Source of the DNA: an uncultured Collinsella sp.
GTDB lineage: Bacteria > Actinomycetota > Coriobacteriia > Coriobacteriales > Coriobacteriaceae
Assembly (NCBI GenBank): GCA_900552155.1
Contig: URYU01000062.1
Span: 1-10,119, forward strand
Direction of reading: 5' to 3'
Length of the DNA stretch: 10,119 nt
The first letter of the stretch is position 1; the number at the start of each line of letters is the position of its first letter. The translations under genes and the position numbers were made by a program. Shown one piece after another: positions 4,355-10,119 of the stretch. The notes beneath the pieces were generated by a model. It searched no databases. It was not told where the DNA came from and was given only the letters and a program-made list of their open reading frames with translations.

Positions 4355-6187
4355 ATGGCTCGACTGCATGTAATGGAACGCAGCCACGCTCAGGCCGTCA
4401 TGGACGACCTGCATGATGCGCTCGGACGTTGTCTGGCGGTGAGCTCGCTCGCCCCGTGTCCCGTGGAGTTTACGGCAGCGCTCGTCAACCTGTGCTCCAC
4501 CCAGAGCTGCGGCAAGTGCACGCCCTGTCGCGTGGGCCTGAGCGCGCTGAGCGACCTGCTCGCCGATGTGCTCGAAGGGCGCGCCGATGAGTCCACGCTC
4601 AACCTGATTGAGCGCACGGCCCGCACCATCTACCTTTCGAGCGATTGCGCCATCGGCTACGAGGCCGGCGCCATGGCGCTCACGGCCATTCGCGGCTTTC
4701 GCGACGACTTTGAGCACCACATCCGCGAGCATTCCTGCGGCTTTGACCGCGAGGCCCGCGTCCCGTGCGTCTCGGGCTGCCCGGCGCACGTCGACATTCC
4801 TGGTTACATCTCGCTCGTCGAGGCAGGCCGTTATGCCGACGCCGTCAAGGTCATCCGCAAGAACAACCCGCTACCGCTCGTCTGTGGCCTGGTGTGCGAG
4901 CATCCCTGCGAGATGCATTGCCGCCGTGGCATGGTCGACGACCCCATGAACATCCTCGCCCTCAAGCGTTTTGCCGTTGAGCATAGCGACCTCAACGACC
5001 ACAAGCCACATGTAGTGGACAACACCGGTAAGCGCGTCGCCGTGATCGGCGGCGGCCCGGCCGGCCTTTCCTGTGCCTACTACCTGGCCGTGATGGGCCA
5101 CAAGGTGACCATCTTTGAGCAGCGCCACCACCTGGGCGGCATGCTACGCTACGGCATCCCCAGCTATCGTCTGCCGCGCGAGCGCTTGCAGGCCGAGATC
5201 GACTGGATCTTGAGCGCCGGTATCGACGTTGAGCTCGACCACTCCGTCAACGGCGAGGAGCTTGCCCGCCTGCGCGACGAGTTCGATGCCGTCTACCTGG
5301 CCATCGGTGCCCACAGCGATAAGAAGCTCGGCCTTCCGGGCGAAGAGGCGCCCGGCGTGGAGTCGGCCGTCAAGATGCTGCGCGCCATCGGTGACGACGA
5401 GCTGCCCGACCTGAGCGGCCAGCGCGTGTGCGTCATCGGCGGCGGCAACGTGGCCATGGACGTGGCGCGCTCTGCCGTGCGCTGCGGCGCCGAAAAGGTA
5501 AGCATCGTCTACCGCCGTCGCATCTGCGATATGACGGCTCAGGACGCCGAAATCGCCGGCGCCCAGGCCGAGGGTTGCGAGGTTCTGGAGCTCACGGCGC
5601 CGCTCGCCATCGAGACGGGCGAGGACGGTCGCGTGAGCGGCCTGCGCGTGCAACCGCAGATTATCGGCGAGCCCCGTCGTGGTCGTCCGGCTCCGCGTGC
5701 CGCCGCCACGCCCGAGCGCGTCATCCCCTGCGAGCGTGTGTTCGTCGCCATTGGCCAAGACATCGATTCCAAACCGTTTGAGGAGGTGGGCATTGCCTGC
5801 AAGTGGGGCTGCGTGGTCACCGACTCGGACGGTGCCGTGCCCAACTTCGATGGCCTCTTTAGCGGCGGCGACTGCCAGACCGGCCCCGCCACCGTCATCC
5901 GTGCCATCAACGCTGGCCGCGTGGCTTCGGCAAATATCGACCGCTACCTGGGCTTCGACCACAAGATTAAGCTCGACGTGGAGCTGCCGACCGTTCAGTT
6001 TAAGGGCAAGCACGAGTGCGGCCGCTGCGAGCTGGGCGAGCGCGAGGCCGGCGAGCGTATTCACGATTGGAATCTGGTCGAGCAGGGCCTTACCGAGGAG
6101 GAGGCGCGCCAGGAGGCAAGCCGCTGCCTGCGTTGCGACCACTTTGGTTTTGGCGCGTTCCGCGGAGGGAGGAACCTGGAATGGTAG
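4355..6187 (+). CDS. NuoF-type [4Fe-4S] domain fused to GltD-like FAD-dependent NAD(P) oxidoreductase (hydrogenase-linked)
   Basis: A 610-aa predicted cytoplasmic electron-transfer flavoprotein. Residues about 35-125 resemble the C-terminal Fe-S domain of NuoF/HydB, with C52-x2-C55-x2-C58 (SCGKCTPCRVG) and a fourth cysteine at C98 (SSDCAIG). The FMN/NADH-binding part of NuoF is absent. Residues about 135-600 resemble the glutamate synthase small subunit/NfnB group: cysteines C138, C142, C177, C181, C185 and C189, an FAD site VAVIGGGPAGL (228-238), a nucleotide site VCVIGGGNVAMD (358-369) with YRRR (386-389), and the FAD-contacting GLFSGGDCQTGPATVIRAI (500-518). The tail adds C555-x2-C558 and C591-x2-C594. 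ATG 4355 is preferred over the in-frame GTG at 4340 because AGAGGGGA (4343-4350) precedes it. The stop overlaps the hydrogenase start. It probably couples NAD(P)(H) to the hydrogenase. No glutamate synthase large subunit lies nearby, so it is unlikely to be true GltD. Confidence 0.88.
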   Translation: MARLHVMERSHAQAVMDDLHDALGRCLAVSSLAPCPVEFTAALVNLCSTQSCGKCTPCRVGLSALSDLLADVLEGRADESTLNLIERTARTIYLSSDCAIGYEAGAMALTAIRGFRDDFEHHIREHSCGFDREARVPCVSGCPAHVDIPGYISLVEAGRYADAVKVIRKNNPLPLVCGLVCEHPCEMHCRRGMVDDPMNILALKRFAVEHSDLNDHKPHVVDNTGKRVAVIGGGPAGLSCAYYLAVMGHKVTIFEQRHHLGGMLRYGIPSYRLPRERLQAEIDWILSAGIDVELDHSVNGEELARLRDEFDAVYLAIGAHSDKKLGLPGEEAPGVESAVKMLRAIGDDELPDLSGQRVCVIGGGNVAMDVARSAVRCGAEKVSIVYRRRICDMTAQDAEIAGAQAEGCEVLELTAPLAIETGEDGRVSGLRVQPQIIGEPRRGRPAPRAAATPERVIPCERVFVAIGQDIDSKPFEEVGIACKWGCVVTDSDGAVPNFDGLFSGGDCQTGPATVIRAINAGRVASANIDRYLGFDHKIKLDVELPTVQFKGKHECGRCELGEREAGERIHDWNLVEQGLTEEEARQEASRCLRCDHFGFGAFRGGRNLEW

Positions 6188-7992
6188 AGCTCAACAACCC
6201 CACTGTCAGCGATAACACCGAAAGCGGAGCACTCAATATGGTCAAGCTCACTATCGATAATTGCGAGGTCGTGGTGCCCGAGCACACCACGATCCTGGAC
6301 GCGGCCAAGTCCGTCGGCATCCAGATTCCCACCCTGTGCTACCTGCGCGATCTGAACGAGATCGGCGGCTGCCGCGTGTGCGTGGTCGAGGTTGAGGGCT
6401 GCGACCAGCTGGTTGCCGCCTGCAACAACTACGTGCTCGATGGCATGGTGGTCCACACCAACAGCCCCAAGGCCCGCGAGGCGCGCCGCACCAACGTGCA
6501 GCTGCTGCTTTCGCAGCACGATTCACGCTGCACGAGCTGTGTGCGCAGCGGTAACTGCAACCTGCAGACCATTGCCAACGACCTGGGCATTTTCTATCTG
6601 CCGTATCAAAGGCATTTGGCGGGCGAGGGCTGGGATTTCGATTTCCCCATCATCCGCGAAAACGACAAGTGCATTAAATGCATGCGCTGCATCAAGGTGT
6701 GCGAGAGCGTACAGGGCCTAGGGATTTGGGACCTGACCAACCGCGCCACGCATACCGCCGTGGGCACCCGCGGGCGCGTGCCGATCGGCAAGACCGATTG
6801 CGTCGCGTGCGGCCAGTGCATCACGCATTGCCCGACGGGCGCGCTGCGCGAGCGCGACGACACCGAGACCGTGTTTGACGCGCTCGCTAATCCCGACAAG
6901 ATCGTGCTGGTGCAGATCGCGCCGGCCGTGCGCAGCGCCTGGGGCGAGGAGCTCGGCATATCTCGCGAGGAAGCCACCGTTGAGCGCTTGGCCTGCGCGC
7001 TGCGCCGCGTGGGCTTTGAGTACGTGTTCGATACCGATTTCTCGGCCGACCTCACCATTATGGAGGAGGGCTCCGAGCTGCTCGAGCGCCTGGGCGCCGC
7101 CGCTAAGGGTGAGGGCGACAGCCGCGGCTGGCCCATGTTTACGAGCTGCTGCCCGGGCTGGGTACGCTTTGTGAAGGCGCGTTACCCCGAGTTTGTCGAC
7201 AGCCTGTCCACGTCAAAGTCGCCGCAGCAGATGTTCGGCGCTATCGCCAAGACCTACTACGCCAAGGTGCTGGGCGTGGAGCCCGAGCGTCTGTTCGTGG
7301 TGTCCGTTATGCCATGCACGGCCAAGAAGGCCGAGTGTGCGCTGCCGAGCATGATGGGCGAGGGCGGCGCGCCCGACGTGGACGTTGCGCTGACGGTGCG
7401 CGAGATGGTGCGCATGATCCGCGCGAGCCACGTGAGCGTTGACACGCTGGTCGAGGAGCCGCTCGATACGCCGTTGGGCTTTGGCACGGGCGCGGGTGTG
7501 ATCTTTGGCGCCACGGGCGGCGTGATGGAGGCCGCCGTGCGCTCGGCCTATTACCTGGTGACGGGCAAGAACCCCGACGCCGACTTCTTTACCGATGTGC
7601 GCGGCCTGGACGGCTGGAAGGAGGCCGTGGCCGATATCGATGGCACCAAGGTGCGCGTCGCCGTGGCACACGGGCTGGGCAACGCTGCCCGTCTGCTCGA
7701 CGCGATTCGCGACGGCCGCGTGAGCTATGATTTCGTTGAGGTTATGGCGTGCCCGGGCGGCTGCGTCGGTGGCGGCGGTCAGCCCATCCACGACGGCTGC
7801 GAGCTGGCAGCCGAGCGTGGCCAGGTGCTCTGGGGCCTCGATGCGAACGCCGAGATTCGCTTCTCGCATGAGAATCCTGATGTCCAGGCGTGCTACCGCG
7901 AGTTCTTAGGCGAGCCGCTCTCGCCACTGGCCGAGGAGCTGCTGCATACCGACCATCACGCATGGACGATGCCTAACGAGGGGACATGCTAG
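6181..7992 (+). CDS. hydA: [FeFe] hydrogenase catalytic subunit with multi-cluster N-terminus
   Basis: Reversible proton reduction/H2 oxidation in the cytoplasm. The 603-aa protein has the layout of clostridial hydrogenase I. A plant-type [2Fe-2S] domain has C53, C64, C67 and C81. A His-ligated [4Fe-4S] motif has H113, C117, C120 and C126. Two ferredoxin clusters follow (C164/C167/C170/C174 and C207/C210/C213/C217). The H-cluster domain contains TSCCPGW (321-327), MPCTAKK (377-383), FGATGGVMEA (442-451) and MACPGGCVGGGGQP (522-535). All four H-cluster cysteines (C324, C379, C524, C528) and the proton-transfer cysteine C323 are present. ATG 6181 has a strong GGAGGGAGG (6164-6172) and overlaps the upstream stop as ATGGTAG, implying translational coupling. 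A second good start at 6238 (MVKLTIDN) would give 584 aa and begin where the family usually does. The maturases HydE, HydF and HydG are not in the window. The adjacent GltD-like gene suggests the 'glutamate synthase-linked' type (HydDB group A2). Confidence 0.95.
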   Translation: MVELNNPTVSDNTESGALNMVKLTIDNCEVVVPEHTTILDAAKSVGIQIPTLCYLRDLNEIGGCRVCVVEVEGCDQLVAACNNYVLDGMVVHTNSPKAREARRTNVQLLLSQHDSRCTSCVRSGNCNLQTIANDLGIFYLPYQRHLAGEGWDFDFPIIRENDKCIKCMRCIKVCESVQGLGIWDLTNRATHTAVGTRGRVPIGKTDCVACGQCITHCPTGALRERDDTETVFDALANPDKIVLVQIAPAVRSAWGEELGISREEATVERLACALRRVGFEYVFDTDFSADLTIMEEGSELLERLGAAAKGEGDSRGWPMFTSCCPGWVRFVKARYPEFVDSLSTSKSPQQMFGAIAKTYYAKVLGVEPERLFVVSVMPCTAKKAECALPSMMGEGGAPDVDVALTVREMVRMIRASHVSVDTLVEEPLDTPLGFGTGAGVIFGATGGVMEAAVRSAYYLVTGKNPDADFFTDVRGLDGWKEAVADIDGTKVRVAVAHGLGNAARLLDAIRDGRVSYDFVEVMACPGGCVGGGGQPIHDGCELAAERGQVLWGLDANAEIRFSHENPDVQACYREFLGEPLSPLAEELLHTDHHAWTMPNEGTC

Positions 7993-9049
7993 CGATGCGC
8001 GCGTTTGATGTTGAGATGTCGCGCCGGGGGTTTGCCTCGGCGCTCGCCGCGGGCGCCCTGTCACTTGCGCTCGCGGGCTGTGGCGGCGGGGCTGCCGGTG
8101 CCGGGTCCGCCGCGAGCTCGGTTGCCACGGACGGCGCCGGTGCTGCCGCAGAGCCGGTCGAGGTGCACGTCGCCTCGCTCAAGGGCCCGACGTCGATCGG
8201 TCTGGTGCAGTTTATGGACCAGGCGGCCGAAGGTGCCACGGACAACGAGTTCGACTTTGCGATCAGCGCCGCAGCCGACGAGATCGTGCCCAAGGTGATT
8301 CAGGGCGATATCGATATCGCCCTGGTGCCCGCCAACGTGGCGGGCGTGCTCTACAACAAGACCGAGACGCGGTGCAGGTCATCGACATCAACACGCTGGG
8401 CGTGCTGAACGTTGTGACGGGCGACGCGAGTGTGGCCTCGTTTGGCGATCTGGCGGGCCATACTGTCTACATGACGGGCAAGGGCGCCACGCCGGAGTAC
8501 GTCATGAACTACCTGCTGGAGCGCGCGGGCCTGACCGACCAGGTGGCGCTTGAGTTTAAGAGCGAGCCCACCGAAGTGCTGTCGGCCCTGCTTGCCGACC
8601 CGTCCGCCGTGGGCGTGCTGCCGGAGCCGTTCAAGACCGCTGCCATCGTCAAGAGCGAAGGCAAGCTGTCGGCGCCGGTGAGCCTGACCGATGTGTGGGA
8701 TGAACTGGCGGGTGACACGGGCTCCCGTTTGCTGACGGGCGTAACCGTGGTGCGCCGTGCCTTTGCCGAGGAGCATCCCGAGGCCGTGGCGGAATTCTTG
8801 CGCTGCCATGAGGCGAGCGTGAAGGCCGTCAATGCGGCGCCGGCGGACTGGGCTCAGGCCGTGGTCGATGCAGGCATCGTGGATAACGTCACGATTGCCG
8901 AAAAGGCGATTCCCGGGTGCATGCTCGTGTGCCAGACGGGGAGGGATATGAAGGCGGCGCTCGGTGGGTACCTGCAGGTGCTGGCCGATGCGGACGCGAG
9001 CGCCGTGGGCGGCAAGCTCCCGGCTGACGATTTCTACTACATGGAGTAG
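7986..9049 (+). pseudogene. NitT/TauT-type ABC transporter substrate-binding lipoprotein, frameshifted
   Basis: The solute-receptor part of an ABC importer. The first 127 codons (7986-8366) encode a signal peptide with a twin-arginine-like SRRGF, hydrophobic core and LAGC lipobox (C32), then VASLKGPTSIGLVQFMD and DIALVPANVAGVLYNKTE, typical of SsuA/ThiY-like binding proteins. The match then jumps frame: AVQVIDINTLGVLNVVTGD continues from 8369 to the stop at 9047-9049. Restoring one base after GAG at 8364-8366 (GAG-GAC-GCG-GTG) joins the halves into about 354 aa with no other defect. The uncorrected frame runs 13 further codons and stops at 8406-8408. It is therefore a one-base deletion, either a real mutation or a sequencing error. 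The start at 7986 overlaps the hydrogenase stop (ATGCTAG), with GAGGGG just upstream; ATG 7995 and ATG 8016 are alternatives. Substrate cannot be read from sequence. Confidence 0.85.
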
Positions 9050-9052
9050 CCC

Positions 9053-10119
9053 GTGCGTGCGTTTGCTCGACAAATGACAGAGCGTATGAAGGACGTGGCG
9101 GCAGCAGGTGCCGTTGCCGCCTTTTGGCTTGCCGTGTGGGTGCTGATGGCGGGTTTCGTGGCGCAGCCGTTGATTTTGCCGGGGCCGGGCGCTGTCGTGG
9201 TGGCGTTGCTGCGACTGGTATGCGATGCCGGCACATGGGCGATTCTGGCAGGCTCGGGTGCGCGGATTCTAGGCGGTTTGGCGCTTGCCGCGGTGTGCGG
9301 TGGTTTGCTGGCCGGAATTTCGTCGCGCTCGCAGGTGTTTGTCCGCTTGGTGGCTCCGGCGCTTTCGTTTGTTAAGGCGACGCCGGTTGCCTGCGTGGTG
9401 GTCCTGCTGCTCATTTGGCTGGGATCGGCGCGCATGAGCATCGCGTCAGTCTTTTTGATGGCACTGCCGGGCGTATATTTCTCGCTGGTCGAGGGCTTGG
9501 CACAAGTGGATAAGCCGCTGGAGCAGATGTTTCGCCTGCACGGCGTGCGGGGCTGGCGACTGTTTTGCGCCCATACCTGGTGCGAAGTCCTGCCGTTTGC
9601 GCTTTCGTGCGCCCGTGCCGTGATTGGCATGAGCTGGAAGGCCGGCGTGGCAGCCGAGCTTATCGGCATGGCGGTGGGCACCGTAGGCGAGCGCATCTAT
9701 CAGGCGAAGCTGCTTATCGAGACGGCTGACCTGCTGGCGTGGACCGTGCTGGTCGTGGCGGCGTCGTGGGCATGCGAGCGCGTGCTGGTGGGGTGGCTGC
9801 GGGCTGCGGGGCCCGGGGCGTGGCGAACTGCCGTGCGAGCGCATGGGCATGGACTGCGCGGGCGTACAGGGGCTGCGAGCGATGGTGCTGCAGCGGAGCT
9901 TGCGCTTGCCGTGGGCGATCGCGCGCCTTGGGCGCCGGCGCTCGACGGGCTGGTGCTTCATGTGCCCGCTGGTGGACGCACCTGTGTGATGGGCGCTTCG
10001 GGCGTGGGCAAGTCGACGTTGCTTGCGCTGGTGGCGGGGGAGTGCGCACCGTGCTCCATGGTGTTTCAGGATGTGCGCCTGGTCGAGGACGCCTCTGCTT
10101 TGGATTACGTGCTGGTGTG
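9053..10119 (+). CDS. ABC transporter permease fused to ATP-binding domain (NitT/TauT type), 3' end outside window
   Basis: A continuous frame with no stop from GTG 9053 to the window end (at least 355 codons). Residues about 15-250 are a BPD-type inner-membrane permease with about six hydrophobic segments. They include PLILPGPGAVV (39-49), the cytoplasmic coupling region LEQMFRLHGVRGWRLF (156-171) and GMSWKAGVAAELIGM (192-206), both usual in SsuC/TauC-like proteins. After a basic, Ala/Gly-rich linker (about 250-280), an ABC ATPase begins: a first strand AELALAVGDRAPWAPALDGL, Walker A GASGVGKST (314-322) and a Q-loop MVFQD (Q338). Signature and Walker B lie beyond the window. Only 15 residues separate Walker A from the Q-loop glutamine, far fewer than usual. 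GGAG (9043-9046) precedes GTG by 6 bases; it starts 3 bases after the binding-protein stop, so the two are cotranscribed. These functions are normally separate proteins. Confidence 0.85.
   Translation, partial: MRAFARQMTERMKDVAAAGAVAAFWLAVWVLMAGFVAQPLILPGPGAVVVALLRLVCDAGTWAILAGSGARILGGLALAAVCGGLLAGISSRSQVFVRLVAPALSFVKATPVACVVVLLLIWLGSARMSIASVFLMALPGVYFSLVEGLAQVDKPLEQMFRLHGVRGWRLFCAHTWCEVLPFALSCARAVIGMSWKAGVAAELIGMAVGTVGERIYQAKLLIETADLLAWTVLVVAASWACERVLVGWLRAAGPGAWRTAVRAHGHGLRGRTGAASDGAAAELALAVGDRAPWAPALDGLVLHVPAGGRTCVMGASGVGKSTLLALVAGECAPCSMVFQDVRLVEDASALDYVLV

Noticed and set aside
5144..6142. 332-aa minus-strand frame opposite the oxidoreductase, and similar ones opposite hydA (7213-7869)
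   Set aside because: They are antisense shadows of well-supported genes in GC-rich DNA; no recognisable domain.
6016..6180. Hydrogenase start at 6016
   Set aside because: It would overlap the oxidoreductase gene by about 170 bases in another frame and adds Arg/Gly-rich sequence without family similarity. Starts at 6181 and 6238 have ribosome binding sites.
4355..6187. True glutamate synthase small subunit (gltD)
   Set aside because: It has a NuoF-type N-terminal Fe-S domain, no gltB nearby, and overlaps a hydrogenase gene.
1..10119. CRISPR arrays, tRNA or rRNA genes
   Set aside because: No regularly spaced repeats and no tRNA- or rRNA-like sequence were seen anywhere in the window.

Overview
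The window is GC-rich actinobacterial-type DNA. Its gene set (fermentative [FeFe] hydrogenase, flavodoxin-ferredoxin fusion, high-GC IS3 element, RGG-tailed RNA helicase) fits a strict anaerobe of the Coriobacteriia. Collinsella or a close relative is my best guess. It is inferred from gene content and base composition and was not checked by any search.

Layout, left to right. (1) 2-1330: the 3' part of a DEAD-box RNA helicase with a very long RGG/Arg-rich tail, closed by a strong intrinsic terminator at 1365-1396. (2) 1401-1950: a non-coding stretch rich in inverted repeats. It holds a 26-nt motif present twice in opposite orientation, an imperfect hairpin between the copies, and a TTGGTGCA/TGCACCAA palindrome upstream of the next gene. 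(3) 1951-2712: a flavodoxin-fold plus 2x[4Fe-4S] protein of the EFR1 type. (4) 2739-4037: a complete 1,299-bp IS3-family insertion sequence on the minus strand with one uninterrupted 405-aa DDE transposase. It has 28-bp imperfect terminal inverted repeats and a 3-bp AAC target duplication, and it split a second TTGGTGCA palindrome that lies next to a 62-nt near-perfect hairpin (4063-4124). (5) 4125-4354: an AT-rich regulatory region. (6) 4355-7992: two overlapping genes. One encodes a NuoF-type Fe-S domain fused to a GltD-like FAD/NAD(P) oxidoreductase. The other encodes a complete multi-cluster [FeFe] hydrogenase with all H-cluster cysteines. (7) 7986-10119: overlapping the hydrogenase stop, a NitT/TauT-type ABC importer. 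Its Tat-type lipoprotein binding protein is broken by a one-base deletion. Next comes an ORF with no stop to the window end that joins permease and ATPase in one polypeptide.

How the genes fit together: the oxidoreductase probably passes electrons between NAD(P)(H) and the hydrogenase through its iron-sulfur clusters. This resembles the little-studied 'glutamate synthase-linked' [FeFe] hydrogenases. The ABC transporter follows with stop/start overlap and no terminator, so it is probably cotranscribed, but nothing in the sequence names its substrate. The most interesting items are the oxidoreductase-hydrogenase pair lacking a NuoF flavin domain, the permease-ATPase fusion, and the family of palindromic intergenic elements, one of which was the target of the IS.
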